Shown piece after piece: positions 23,644-32,448 of a DNA stretch of 64,000 nt. The position numbers were made by a program, and so were the translations under genes. The stretch comes from Chromobacterium alticapitis (lineage in GTDB: Bacteria > Pseudomonadota > Gammaproteobacteria > Burkholderiales > Chromobacteriaceae). The notes under the pieces are model-generated. The model did not search any database. It was not told the origin of the DNA and saw only the letters and a list, made by a program, of their open reading frames with translations. The stretch covers positions 1-64,000 of the forward strand of contig NZ_PQWB01000026.1 of the NCBI RefSeq assembly GCF_002924365.1. The letters run 5' to 3'. The number at the start of each line of letters is the position of its first letter. Position 1 is the stretch's first letter.

Positions 23644-25845
23644 ATGGCCCTGTTCCGCGCCACCCCCTTGATGCTGAGCCTGGCAGCCGCCTGGCCGGCC
23701 TTCGCGGAAGACGCTCCGCAATCGCTCGAAACCGTACAGGTGACGGCCCATCGCACCAAAAAACCGCTGGCCGAAACCGCGCCCAGCGCCAGCGTGGTCT
23801 CGCGCCACAAACTGGACGACAGGCTGATCCGCGACATCTCAGATGCCGCCAAGTACGAGCCGGGCGTGGAAGTCGCCTCCGACCCGAATCGCCGCGGCAA
23901 CGCCGGCTGGACCATACGCGGCATGGACGGCAACCGCGTCCTGATGCTGATAGACGGCGAGCGGCTGCCGGAAGCCTATGCCGGCGGCGGCAACGGCAAC
24001 GGCGCCATTTCAGGCCGCGACTTCGTCGAACTGGAAACGCTGCGCGCCATCGACATCGTCAAAGGCCCCACTTCCAGCCTGTACGGCTCGGACGCCATAG
24101 GCGGCGTCATCGGCTATCGCACCAAGGCGGTGGACGATTTCGTGCCGGAGGAAACCGGCGTCGGCGGCAGCGTCAAGAGCTTCGGTTCGACCGCAGACAA
24201 GAGCTGGGGCGGCAGCGCCGCCATCGGCGTCAAGGGCGAGCGCGCCGACGCGATGCTGATCTACACCCACCGCAACGGCCATCAGGCCGACAACCTGGGC
24301 CGCAACGACAGCGCCTCCGTCGCGCGGACCACGCCCAATCCGCAGGACTGGCACAGCGACAACGCGCTGGCCAAGCTCGGCTACACGCTGGCCCCGCGGC
24401 AAAGGCTGGAGCTGACGCTGGAGCATTTCCGCCGCGACACCGATACCAATCTGCTGAACACGCTGTATCCGGCTTATGTGTCCCGCGGCCGCCCAATGCC
24501 CGCATTGCAGAATCAGACCGCGGCCGACCGCACCCAGCGCGAGCGCGTGTCGCTGGGTTGGGAAGGCAAGCAAATGGGTCCGTTCGAGCGTCTGTCCGCC
24601 AAACTGTACCAGCAGAAGCTGGACAACGCCGACGACAGCCTGGCGCGATACGGCGACGGCAGCAGCATCGCCTCCAACTACGGCTTCGAGCAGAAAATCT
24701 TCGGTCTGAGCCTGGATGCCGAACACCGCTTCGCCGCGCGGTCCGCCGAACACCAGTTGCTATGGGGCGTCGATCTGTCGCGCACCGACACCAGCCGGCC
24801 GCGCATGAAAACCCAGTACCTGGCCAACGGCTCGAGCAATACCGTCATCAGCGGCGAAACCTTCCCCAGCAAGACCTTCCCGGACAGCACGTCCGACCGC
24901 ATCGGCCTGTTCATCCAGGACGAAATGAAGTTCGCCAATGGCATCGCCCTGTCGCCATCGCTGCGCTGGGACCACTACAAGATGCGCACCCAGCCGGACC
25001 AGGCCTATGCCAACAGCGGCGGCCAGGCCGTACCCTCGTTCAGCGACGGCGCCTTCTCGCCCAAGCTGGGCCTGAGCATCCCGTTCGCCGAGCATTACAC
25101 CGGCTTCGCCCAGCTGTCGTCCGGCTTCCGCGCGCCGCCGTTCGACGACGCCAATATGGCCTTCGTCAACCGCGCCTACGGCTACCAGGTGATCGCCAAC
25201 CCTAACTTAAAGTCCGAAACCAGCCGCGGCGTGGAACTCGGCCTCAAGGGCAAGTGGGAGCGCTTCGACTTCGGCCTCACGGCCTACGCCAACCGCTACC
25301 GCGACTTCATCGAACAGCAAAGCCTGGGTATGCAGCAGGGCCTCTTGACCTATCAATACCAAAACATCGGCCGCGTCGACATCAAGGGCGCCGAGGCCCG
25401 CGCCGGCTGGCGCCTCGCCCCGGGCTGGCAGCTCAATGGCTCCATCGCCTACGCCCACGGCGAGGATCTGGACAGCCACACGTCCTTGTCCTCCATCGCG
25501 CCGCTGTCCGCCGTGGCCGGGCTGCGCTACGACCAGGCCAGCTTCGGCGGCGAGGCGCTGCTGCGCGCCGCCGTCCGCAACACGCGCGTGGCCGCCGTCG
25601 CCCTGTCGCCCGCATCTTCCGCGCAGACCGCCGGTTTCGAAGCGCCGGGCTACGCCACCCTGGACCTGACCGCCTACTGGAAGCCCGCCAAGCAGACCGT
25701 GGTGCGCGCCGGCGTGTTCAATGTCTTCGACCGCAAGTACTGGAAAGCCGCCGACGTGCGCGGCATGGCCGCCAATGACCCGACGCTGGACCGCTACACC
25801 CAGAGTGGCCGCAATGTCGGCGCCAGCGTCGAATACCAGTTCTGA
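23644..25845 (+). CDS. hmuR: TonB-dependent heme/hemoglobin receptor
   Basis: The 733-residue outer-membrane receptor has a signal peptide (cleavage probably after A-F-A, residue 21), a TonB box-like E-T-V-Q-V-T-A, and a plug domain with I-R-G-M-D-G-N-R-V-L-M-L-I-D-G-E-R. A 22-strand barrel follows and ends in phenylalanine, as outer-membrane proteins do. The barrel contains the N-P-N-L-K-S-E-T-S segment typical of heme/hemoglobin receptors. It binds heme or hemoproteins and imports heme using TonB energy. GGAG lies upstream of the ATG. The downstream genes handle the heme it imports. Confidence 0.92.
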   Translation: MALFRATPLMLSLAAAWPAFAEDAPQSLETVQVTAHRTKKPLAETAPSASVVSRHKLDDRLIRDISDAAKYEPGVEVASDPNRRGNAGWTIRGMDGNRVLMLIDGERLPEAYAGGGNGNGAISGRDFVELETLRAIDIVKGPTSSLYGSDAIGGVIGYRTKAVDDFVPEETGVGGSVKSFGSTADKSWGGSAAIGVKGERADAMLIYTHRNGHQADNLGRNDSASVARTTPNPQDWHSDNALAKLGYTLAPRQRLELTLEHFRRDTDTNLLNTLYPAYVSRGRPMPALQNQTAADRTQRERVSLGWEGKQMGPFERLSAKLYQQKLDNADDSLARYGDGSSIASNYGFEQKIFGLSLDAEHRFAARSAEHQLLWGVDLSRTDTSRPRMKTQYLANGSSNTVISGETFPSKTFPDSTSDRIGLFIQDEMKFANGIALSPSLRWDHYKMRTQPDQAYANSGGQAVPSFSDGAFSPKLGLSIPFAEHYTGFAQLSSGFRAPPFDDANMAFVNRAYGYQVIANPNLKSETSRGVELGLKGKWERFDFGLTAYANRYRDFIEQQSLGMQQGLLTYQYQNIGRVDIKGAEARAGWRLAPGWQLNGSIAYAHGEDLDSHTSLSSIAPLSAVAGLRYDQASFGGEALLRAAVRNTRVAAVALSPASSAQTAGFEAPGYATLDLTAYWKPAKQTVVRAGVFNVFDRKYWKAADVRGMAANDPTLDRYTQSGRNVGASVEYQF

Positions 25846-25875
25846 CCCTTATCACACCATTCCAAGGAGAATTTC

Positions 25876-26910
25876 ATGAGCCAGCTATGGGAACGCTACC
25901 AGTCGCTCAAAGCCAGCCAACCGCGCCTGCGCGCGCGCGACGCCGCCATCGCCCTGCAGGTCAGCGAATGCGAACTGGTGGCCGCGGACCCGGCCGCCAC
26001 GCCGCTCAGACCCGAATGGCCGCAGATCCTGGGCGAACTGCACGCCCTGGGCCGCGTGATGGCGCTGACGCGCAACCACGCCTGCGTCCACGAAACCAAG
26101 GGCGACTACGCCAATGTGTCGTTTGAAGGCAAGGTGGGCCTGGCGCTCAACCCGGTAATCGACCTGCGCATGTTCCTGTTCCACTGGCGCCACGGTTTCG
26201 CGGTAGTGAGCGAGACTCCGCGCGGCATCCAGCGCAGCCTGCAGTTCTTCGACCGCCACGGCGAAGCGGTGCACAAGGTTTATCTGACCGAAGACAGCGA
26301 TGTCGTCGCCTTCGACGCGCTGGTGGCGCGCTTCGCCGCGCCGGCGGGGGCGCTGGCGCTGGAGCCCGCCGCACCGGCCGAGCCGGAGCAAGCGGACGAA
26401 GCCATAGACCTAGCGGCCTTCCAAGCCGAATGGCTGCAACTGAACGACGTGCACCACTTCCACGCCTTCCTGCGCCGCTGGCAGGTCTCGCGCCGCCAAG
26501 GCTTCCGCCTGGCGCCGGCCGGCCAGGCCTGGCGCGTGCGCGAAGATGCCGTGGAGCAACTACTGCGCCGCGCCGCCGCCACCGAAACGCCCATCATGGT
26601 GTTCGCCGGCAACCGCGGCATGATCCAGATCCATACCGGCGCCGTGCGCAATGTGCAGGTGGTGGGCGACTGGCTGAATGTGCTGGACCCGGACTTCAAT
26701 CTGCATCTGCGCACCGACCTGATCGCCGAAGCCTGGATCACCCGCAAGCCGGGCGACAGCGGCGTGGTGACTTCGCTGGAGCTGTTCGACGAGGCCGGCG
26801 AATCGCTGGCCACCTTCTTCGGCGAACGCAAGCCGGGCCGCGCCGAGCGCGCCGAATGGGTGAAGCTCTTGGGCGAGCTGCCGACGCTGGAGCAAGCCGA
26901 TGTCGCGTAA
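25876..26910 (+). CDS. hmuS: Heme-handling/degrading protein HmuS (HemS family)
   Basis: The 344-residue cytoplasmic protein has the two repeated HemS/ChuX-like halves. The first contains L-T-R-N-x-x-C-V-H-E-x-K-G and a V-G-L-A-L-N-P-x-I-D-L-R strand; the second repeats it as F-A-G-N-R-G-M-I-Q-I-H-T-G and L-N-V-L-D-P-D-F-N-L-H-L-R. HemS proteins bind imported heme and pass it to, or act in, its breakdown. AAGGAGA sits five bases before the ATG. The stop overlaps the hmuT start by 11 bases. Confidence 0.92.
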   Translation: MSQLWERYQSLKASQPRLRARDAAIALQVSECELVAADPAATPLRPEWPQILGELHALGRVMALTRNHACVHETKGDYANVSFEGKVGLALNPVIDLRMFLFHWRHGFAVVSETPRGIQRSLQFFDRHGEAVHKVYLTEDSDVVAFDALVARFAAPAGALALEPAAPAEPEQADEAIDLAAFQAEWLQLNDVHHFHAFLRRWQVSRRQGFRLAPAGQAWRVREDAVEQLLRRAAATETPIMVFAGNRGMIQIHTGAVRNVQVVGDWLNVLDPDFNLHLRTDLIAEAWITRKPGDSGVVTSLELFDEAGESLATFFGERKPGRAERAEWVKLLGELPTLEQADVA

Positions 26911-27691
26911 ATCCTGGTTTGCCGGCCTGCTGCTGGCGGCGTCCGCCCTGCCTGCCCTGGCGGCGGAGCGGCTGGTGGTGGTGACGCCGGACATCGCCGA
27001 AATCGTCGTCGCGCTGGGCGCGGCCGGCCAGGTGGTGGGCCGCGACCGCAGCAGCAAGGAGCCGGAGCTGGCCCATGCCCAGGTGGTGGGCTTTTCGCGC
27101 GCGCTGAACGCCGAAACCATCGCCGGCCTGAAGCCGACCCTGGTGCTGGGCAGCGCTGCCGCCCAGCCGCCGACCCTGTGGCCGCAGTTGAAACAGCTGA
27201 AGCTGCGCGCCGAGGAAGTCAGCCCGCGCGAGGACGGCCGTGACTTCGCCGAGGCCATCCGCAAGGTGGGCAAGCTGCTGGGCCGCGACGCCGCCGCCGA
27301 CAAGCTGGCCGCCGACTGGCAGCGCGCGATGCAGCCGCGCCCGGGCCGAGCCGTGCGCTATCTGGTCAGCTACGACGGCACGCTGGCGGCCGGCCGCGAC
27401 ACCGCCCCGGACACGCTGATCCGCGCCGCCGGCGGCGTCAACGCGGCAGCCGGCCTATCCGGTTTCAAACCGCTGAACCGCGACGCCTGGCTGGCGTTGA
27501 AGCCGGACGTGATCATCCTGGGCAGCCATACCGCGGCGGCCTACGGCGGCAAGGAGGCTTTCGCCAAGCGGCCGGAAATCGCCGCCACGCCGGCCGGCAA
27601 GCAGGGCCGCATCTACCTGATGCAGCCTCAACAAGCCATGCTGGTGGGCCTGGGCAGCCCCGTCGTCGTCGACCAGATGGTGAAGATGTGA
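26900..27691 (+). CDS. hmuT: Periplasmic heme-binding protein HmuT
   Basis: The 263-residue protein has a signal peptide (about 21 residues, ending A-L-A-A). It has the two-lobed class III substrate-binding fold of heme/siderophore proteins: V-T-P-D-I-A-E-I-V-x-A-L-G-A at the start, S-K-E-P-E-L for the first lobe, and the linking long helix D-x-A-A-D-K-L-A-A-D. It takes heme from the periplasm to HmuUV. It overlaps both hmuS and hmuU, so the operon is translationally coupled. Confidence 0.92.
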   Translation: MSRKSWFAGLLLAASALPALAAERLVVVTPDIAEIVVALGAAGQVVGRDRSSKEPELAHAQVVGFSRALNAETIAGLKPTLVLGSAAAQPPTLWPQLKQLKLRAEEVSPREDGRDFAEAIRKVGKLLGRDAAADKLAADWQRAMQPRPGRAVRYLVSYDGTLAAGRDTAPDTLIRAAGGVNAAAGLSGFKPLNRDAWLALKPDVIILGSHTAAAYGGKEAFAKRPEIAATPAGKQGRIYLMQPQQAMLVGLGSPVVVDQMVKM

Positions 27692-28644
27692 ACGCTCAGC
27701 GCTGGCTGTTGGCCGGTCTGATTGCTGCCAGCCTGGCCCTGCCCTGGCTGGCGCTGGCCAGTTCCGCCGGCCATCTGGCCTGGCCGGACCTGGCCGACCC
27801 ATTGGTCACGCAGTTGCGGCTGCCGCGCATCGCCGCCGCCCTGACCGTGGGCGCGGCCCTGGCCGCCAGCGGCGCGGCGTTGCAGGCGCTGTTCCGCAAC
27901 CCGCTTGCCGACCCTGGCCTGATCGGCACCTCCGGCGGCGCGGCGCTGGCGGTGATCGCCGTGCTGGCGCTGGGCCTGGCCGGACTGTCCCTGCCGCTGG
28001 CGGCCTTCGGCGGCGGCCTCATCGCCACTTGGCTGATCCTTATGCTGGCGCGTCTGGCCAAGGGCGGCCTGGCCGGCCTGCTGCTGATGGGACTGGTGGT
28101 CGGCGCCTTCTGCGGCGCGGTGTCCAGCCTGATTTTGTTTCTGTCCGACGACCTGACCTTGCGCGCGGCCAGCAGCTGGCTGGCCGGCAACCTGGGCGCC
28201 GCCCAGCCGGAGCAACTGTGGCCCTGCCTCGCGGTGGCCGGCCTGGGGATAGCCCTGCTGTGCGCCATCGGCCGCGACCTGGACTGCCTGCTGCTGGGCG
28301 AGGAAACCGCCCGCTCGCTGGGCGTGGACACTCCGCGCACCCGCCGCCTCGCCGCGGCCGGCGCCGCGCTGGCCACCGGCGGCGCGGTGGCGCTGTCCGG
28401 CGTGATCGGCTTCGTCGGCATGATGATACCCAACGCGCTGGCGCTGCTGGCGGGCGGCTGCCGCCGCAAACTGATCCTGCTGTCCGCCTGGGCCGGCGCG
28501 CTGTTCCTGCTGGCGGTGGACACCCTGGCCCGCAACATCGCCTGGCCGCTGGACCTGCCGGTAGGCCTGATGGCCGCCTTCGCCGGCCCGCCTTTCTTCA
28601 TCTGGCTGTTCCGCCGCCAACAAGGGAGCGCCAACCATGGCTAA
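27688..28644 (+). CDS. hmuU: Heme ABC transporter permease HmuU
   Basis: This 318-residue FecCD-family permease has about nine or ten hydrophobic helices. Diagnostic segments are L-R-L-P-R-I-A-A-A-L near 45, F-R-N-P-L-A-D-P-G-L-I-G-T-S-G-G-A near 70 and G-F-V-G-M-M-I-P-N near 240 (coupling region to the ATPase). It starts with GTG at 27688, overlapping the hmuT stop. The usual H-x-x-R after I-P-N is not obvious, a small departure from siderophore permeases. It moves heme through the inner membrane with HmuV. Confidence 0.9.
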   Translation: MNAQRWLLAGLIAASLALPWLALASSAGHLAWPDLADPLVTQLRLPRIAAALTVGAALAASGAALQALFRNPLADPGLIGTSGGAALAVIAVLALGLAGLSLPLAAFGGGLIATWLILMLARLAKGGLAGLLLMGLVVGAFCGAVSSLILFLSDDLTLRAASSWLAGNLGAAQPEQLWPCLAVAGLGIALLCAIGRDLDCLLLGEETARSLGVDTPRTRRLAAAGAALATGGAVALSGVIGFVGMMIPNALALLAGGCRRKLILLSAWAGALFLLAVDTLARNIAWPLDLPVGLMAAFAGPPFFIWLFRRQQGSANHG

Positions 28645-29401
28645 CCGCATGACTCTGAAAGCGCGCGAGCTGGGCTACGCCGTAGCCGGCCGCGAACTGC
28701 TGCGCGACATCCGGCTTGACCTGCCCGCCGGCCAGGTCAGCGTCCTGCTCGGCCCCAACGGCGCGGGCAAAACCACCTTGCTGCGGCTGCTGGCCGGACT
28801 GGCCGCGCCCAGCCATGGCGCGGTGCGGCTGAACGGCCAATGCGTCAGCCGCATGGACGCGCGGCAGCGCGCCCGTCTCATCGCCTGGGTGCCGCAGCAT
28901 CTGCCGGCGGACATTCCGCTGACGGTGAGCGAGTTCGTCGCGCTGGGCCGCATGCCCTACCTCGGCGCTTTTGCCCGCCATGCCGCCGCGGACCGCGCCG
29001 CAGTGGCCGAGGCCCTGGCCACGGTGGAGCTGCAGCCGCACGCCGCCAAGCGGCTGGATGCGCTGTCCGGCGGCGAGCGTCAACGCGCCGCCATCGCCCG
29101 CGCCCTGGCGCAGCAGGCGCCGCTCATCCTGCTGGACGAGCCCACCAATCACCTGGATCTGCGCCACCAGCACAAGCTGCAGCTGCTGCTGCGCGAATTG
29201 GCGGCCCAAGGCAAAACCGTGGTGCAAGTGCTGCATGATCTGGCGCTGGCGGCGGAATACGCGGACCGCGTGGCCCTGCTGGACAGCGGCAGGCTGGCGG
29301 CGGAGGGCGCGCCGCGCGCGGCGTTGACGCCGGAGAGATTGCTGGCGGTCTACCGCTGGCCGGTGCGGCTGCGGCACCCCATCCCGCCGCGCGCCGCCTG
29401 A
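28637..29401 (+). CDS. hmuV: Heme ABC transporter ATP-binding protein HmuV
   Basis: The 254-residue ATPase has Walker A G-P-N-G-A-G-K-T-T at 39-47, a Q-loop with V-P-Q at 85-87, signature L-S-G-G-E-R-Q-R at 143-150, and Walker B with D-loop L-I-L-L-D-E-P-T-N-H-L-D at 163-174. It energises heme import. Its start overlaps the end of hmuU by eight bases and is preceded by GGGAG. It is the last gene of the Fur-controlled operon. Confidence 0.93.
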   Translation: MANRMTLKARELGYAVAGRELLRDIRLDLPAGQVSVLLGPNGAGKTTLLRLLAGLAAPSHGAVRLNGQCVSRMDARQRARLIAWVPQHLPADIPLTVSEFVALGRMPYLGAFARHAAADRAAVAEALATVELQPHAAKRLDALSGGERQRAAIARALAQQAPLILLDEPTNHLDLRHQHKLQLLLRELAAQGKTVVQVLHDLALAAEYADRVALLDSGRLAAEGAPRAALTPERLLAVYRWPVRLRHPIPPRAA

Positions 29402-29472
29402 AAATCGCGAGGGCTGACGCGGCAAGGCCGCAGCCATTATCATTCCCATGACATTTTAAATGGAGAGCGATG

Positions 29473-30174
29473 ATGACAAAAACCGCGTTGATCACCGGCG
29501 CCGCTTCCGGCATCGGTTGGCGACTGCTGCAACACTACGCCGCCGCCGACGGCTACCGAGCCATAGGCATGGACGTAGAACCCATCGCGGACTGCGCCGG
29601 CGCGAGCCGGCTGCTGGCCGATCTTGCCGATGAGCGCGCCTGCCGCGCGGCCTTCGCCGACATCGAGCGGATAGACCTGGCTGTCAACTGCGCCGGCGTG
29701 TCCAGCCAACGCAAGCCTCTGCTGGACTTCGACGCGGCGGACCTCACATCATGCTGGCAACAAAATGTCCTGCCCGCCTTCAACGCCATGCGCGGCGAAA
29801 TCGACATCATGCGCCGCCACGGCGGCGGCCGCATCGTCAATATCGCCAGCATCACCGGCCATATCGGCATGAAGAACTTCGCGGCCTACGGCGCGGCCAA
29901 GGCCTCCATCCTGAATCTAAGCAAGGTAGCCGCCATCGAGCACGCGGCGGACCGCATTCTGGTCAACACGATCTCGCCGGCTACCATAGACACGCCGATG
30001 ATACGGCGCAAATACGGCGGCCAGCTGCGCGACTACAGCGGCGTCTACCCCAGCGGCGGCTGCGGCAGCGTGGACGATGTGCTGTCCGTGGTCCGCATGC
30101 TGGAAGAGAACACCTTCATGACCGGAATGGACATCCCGCTGGACGGCGGGCTGACCAGCCTATTTCGCATATGA
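29473..30174 (+). CDS. Short-chain dehydrogenase/reductase
   Basis: This SDR family oxidoreductase is 233 residues. It has the cofactor motif T-G-A-A-S-G-I-G at 8-15, N-C-A-G at about 72-75, and the catalytic triad serine 126, tyrosine 139 and lysine 143 (Y-G-A-A-K). The D-x-E after the second strand suggests NAD preference. ATG 29473 is chosen because GGAGAG lies five bases away; ATG 29470 would be too close to it. The substrate is unknown. The gene is separate from the heme operon by 68 bases and overlaps the 3' end of the opposing transporter gene by 15 bases. Confidence 0.82.
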   Translation: MTKTALITGAASGIGWRLLQHYAAADGYRAIGMDVEPIADCAGASRLLADLADERACRAAFADIERIDLAVNCAGVSSQRKPLLDFDAADLTSCWQQNVLPAFNAMRGEIDIMRRHGGGRIVNIASITGHIGMKNFAAYGAAKASILNLSKVAAIEHAADRILVNTISPATIDTPMIRRKYGGQLRDYSGVYPSGGCGSVDDVLSVVRMLEENTFMTGMDIPLDGGLTSLFRI

Positions 30175-30789
30175 GTGATAGGCGCCGTAAGCGCTGGTGA
30201 TGGCGATATTGGCAAAAACCTTGTACACCACCACCGCTAGAATGGTCATGGCGATGCTGCCGCTCAGACCGTGCTTGTAGAACATCAAAGGCATGGACAT
30301 CAGCGAGGTCAGCAGCTCGGTGGCGGTGATGGTGACGAAAAAGCGCAGCAGCACGTCGAAGATCCGCCGCGCGTCTTTTTTCTTGAAGTAGTTGTACAGC
30401 GCGATATTGAACGCCGAACTGACCACCAGGAAGAACCAGGTCGCCGCCATGATGGTGTACAGATCCTTGAACACGGTCCAGTAGTCATGGCGGTCGCCCA
30501 GCCAGGCCATCAGCGTGCCGCCCGCCACCAGCAGGGTGTCGAAGATGAAGGCGGTGGCCACCAGGCTGTTGGCCGCGCGCTTGCCGTAGCGGTCTTGCAC
30601 GATATTGCACAATGCGAAGGTCAGCGGGAAGAACGTCAGTCCTATCGGCAACTGCACCACATAGCCGAGCAGCTCGACTTTCTTGGCGTCGAAGAAAAAA
30701 CAGGTGGAACTGAACAATGATGCGAAATAGCCGACGATCAAGCAGTATTCCTTGAATTTCTCGACATCCAGCGTTTGTTTATTGAACAT
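30160..30789 (-). CDS. VUT/YhhQ-like integral membrane transporter
   Basis: The 209-residue protein has about six hydrophobic helices and the pattern D-x-x-x-x-x-Y-G-K-R-x-A after the second helix. This is characteristic of the COG1738 (YhhQ, queuosine precursor transporter) family. Known members import preQ0/preQ1 or similar vitamins. The sequence is divergent: the usual T-D-x-x-x-E is C-N-I-V-Q-D, so the substrate could differ. Its ATG comes one base after the stop of the HTH regulator gene, which indicates co-translation in a four-gene operon. Confidence 0.6.
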   Translation of the reverse strand: MFNKQTLDVEKFKEYCLIVGYFASLFSSTCFFFDAKKVELLGYVVQLPIGLTFFPLTFALCNIVQDRYGKRAANSLVATAFIFDTLLVAGGTLMAWLGDRHDYWTVFKDLYTIMAATWFFLVVSSAFNIALYNYFKKKDARRIFDVLLRFFVTITATELLTSLMSMPLMFYKHGLSGSIAMTILAVVVYKVFANIAITSAYGAYHSYAK

Positions 30790-30790
30790 A

Positions 30791-31474
30791 TCATCTCGAG
30801 TAAGTCAGTAGGATAGACAATAATTGCTCACCCTCCCGCAAGGGCCGGCTGAGCAATTCCCCGTTTTCCGCCATGTACTCCAGGCAGGCGCCCCCCTCCT
30901 GCAGCGTCACCCGCCTGGCGGAAATCTCGCCGCTGTCGGCATCGCGATGCAGCACCAGGCCAAAATGCTCCAACAGCAGGTTTTCCGAATACACCACGCT
31001 GGCGCCGGCCTCGACGTACGCGCCGAAGCCTCCAGCCTCCAGCGTGGTCAAATAGATCCGCCGGCCATATTTGCGCACCAGGTCGTCGAAGCCGGGAAAC
31101 ATGATGGGCAGGCGGCGCGCCACGCGGAAAGTCTCGCGTCCGCGCAGCTCGAACACGCTTGCCGTCTCGATGAAAGGCACCCAATACAGCCTGCCGTCCC
31201 AGAAAATCTCCGGCTTGGCGGGGCAGTCTATCGCCACCTCGTCATCGAATAGATAGTCGTAGGACACGCCGATGGCGTCCGATATCGCCAGCCGCTTGCC
31301 CTCGCGCGGCAGCTTGCCGTTGAACAGCCAGTTATTGACTGTGCTTTCCTTTTCCTGAGTCAGGGCTTCTATCGCCCGCAACCGTCCATGCTGGATGGCC
31401 GGTTGCCCCAGGCAATCCAGCACGTAATTGATCTTGGTGGAAAAAGGGGAGGAATACAGCCGGATCTCAGCCAT
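30791..31474 (-). CDS. Lambda-repressor-like HTH protein with an unknown C-terminal domain
   Basis: In this 227-residue protein, residues 10-75 look like a lambda/Xre-type helix-turn-helix: E-S-T-V-N-N-W-L-F-N-G-K-L-P followed by I-G-V-S-Y-D-Y-L-F-D. The rest (about 90-227) is a mixed alpha/beta region without a recognisable enzyme motif and could be a sensor or dimerisation domain. No S-K protease dyad of CI/LexA type is visible. The ATG at 31474 is used; the longer frame upstream is coding for the preceding gene, which it overlaps by eight bases. It may regulate its own operon, which includes the transporter. Confidence 0.6.
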   Translation of the reverse strand: MAEIRLYSSPFSTKINYVLDCLGQPAIQHGRLRAIEALTQEKESTVNNWLFNGKLPREGKRLAISDAIGVSYDYLFDDEVAIDCPAKPEIFWDGRLYWVPFIETASVFELRGRETFRVARRLPIMFPGFDDLVRKYGRRIYLTTLEAGGFGAYVEAGASVVYSENLLLEHFGLVLHRDADSGEISARRVTLQEGGACLEYMAENGELLSRPLREGEQLLSILLTYSR

Positions 31475-31940
31475 GCGCCACCTTGGCGAAAATGCCCTGC
31501 AACAGGCGCTCCACCTCGCCGGGCGAACGGTAGCGCCGACACAGACCGGTGAAGCGGGCCAGATCGCCCAGCGTGAAACACTGCCGGGGCGAGCCATCCG
31601 GACCGAGCAGCATGATCGTCAGTTGCTGGCCGCTGGCCATGCGGATGATCTCGCCGCCGTCGTTGTCGCGGCAAGCCCGCACCGCCTGGTTGCATGCGTC
31701 GCAGGCGGCCAGCAGCTCGCGCTCTGCCTGGCCCAGATAGCCGTGCACGAAAGAGGCCATCAATTCGTCAGGCGTTTTGAGTACGTCCCAGGCCGGCGCG
31801 TGATGATTGCGCGTCGCCAACTTCAATTGATAGGCGCAATGAATCAGTCCATCCCGCAACGCGACGTCGGTCAGCGTCAACAGGCTGGGCTTGCCGCGCC
31901 ACGCTGCAGGCCAGGCTAGGCGCGGCCACATCGGAACCAT
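31467..31940 (-). CDS. Hypothetical protein in the HTH/transporter operon
   Basis: This protein of up to 157 residues resembles no family I recognise. It has no membrane helix or signal peptide. A C-x-x-C-x-x-x-x-x-x-C arrangement occurs near residues 81-91, and the C-terminal half (T-L-G-D-L-A-R-F onward) looks helical. The start is uncertain: ATG 31940, or 31931 with AGGATGG upstream. The 3' end overlaps the HTH gene by eight bases, so it is very probably a real, co-translated gene. Confidence 0.5.
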   Translation of the reverse strand: MVPMWPRLAWPAAWRGKPSLLTLTDVALRDGLIHCAYQLKLATRNHHAPAWDVLKTPDELMASFVHGYLGQAERELLAACDACNQAVRACRDNDGGEIIRMASGQQLTIMLLGPDGSPRQCFTLGDLARFTGLCRRYRSPGEVERLLQGIFAKVAHG

Positions 31941-31959
31941 CCTGACGCCAAAGTCCGCG

Positions 31960-32190
31960 TCAACGCCTGCCCACGGCGGCGGAAATTTCCGCCGGCGCGA
32001 TCACGCCGTGCTCCACGCTCAGCGCGATCAGTTGCAGCAGATAGCTTTTACAGAACACTGGGGAGCCTTCCCACTCGCTTCCCTCCTCGCCCAGAATGCA
32101 GGATTGCGTGATGATGACTCTCTCCCCCGCGATCCAGCCTAAAGCGTAATTGTCTTCGGCAATCGTAGTCGTGACTGAGTGGTAGCCCAT
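31960..32190 (-). CDS. Small hypothetical protein, first gene of the HTH/transporter operon
   Basis: This 76-residue protein has no recognised family. It is neutral to slightly acidic with one possible amphipathic helix (S-Y-L-L-Q-L-I-A-L-S-V-E-H near 48-60). GGGGA lies six bases before the ATG. It is the first gene downstream of a near-consensus sigma-70 promoter, with an untranslated leader of about 80 bases. Reality is supported by the promoter, ribosome site and tight linkage to the next gene; the function is unknown. Confidence 0.5.
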   Translation of the reverse strand: MGYHSVTTTIAEDNYALGWIAGERVIITQSCILGEEGSEWEGSPVFCKSYLLQLIALSVEHGVIAPAEISAAVGRR

Positions 32191-32277
32191 GGTTTTCCCC
32201 GAGAGAATGGCCTGGCCGAGCCTCGCTGCCTGGCCTGCAAGCGAGTCTTTCTACTTGACCAAAAAGAAAGTTTTGTC

Positions 32278-32305
32278 AGTATAACCAGCGGAAAATAATT
32301 GTCAA
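32278..32305 (-). promoter_or_regulatory. Near-consensus sigma-70 promoter
   Basis: Minus strand: TTGACA (32305-32300), 16-base spacer, TATACT (32283-32278). The -35 is perfect and the -10 has one mismatch. It points at the 76-residue gene and the operon behind it. Confidence 0.75.
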
Positions 32306-32378
32306 ATGCATAAAATGATATCAAATCAAATACATTTTGAATTCAAATTAACACCCACAGGAGGGTTGGCTCATAAAC

Positions 32379-32417
32379 AAACAGCCCTGCCGGCATGCGC
32401 CGACAGAGCTGTTTTTC
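32379..32417 (-). terminator. Hairpin terminator downstream of hpt
   Basis: An imperfect inverted repeat (AACAGC..CTG.CCGG with CCG.CAG.GCTGTT) is flanked by a T run on the plus strand and T-rich sequence on the minus strand. It lies 30 bases beyond the hpt stop and could work in both directions. Confidence 0.6.
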
Positions 32418-32448
32418 CAGGCCTCGCGGGCCTATGACATGGCAGTTC

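Noticed and set aside
29435-29444. CATTATCATT resembling half a Fur site before the SDR gene
   Set aside because: Only one half-site is present; the second half does not match.
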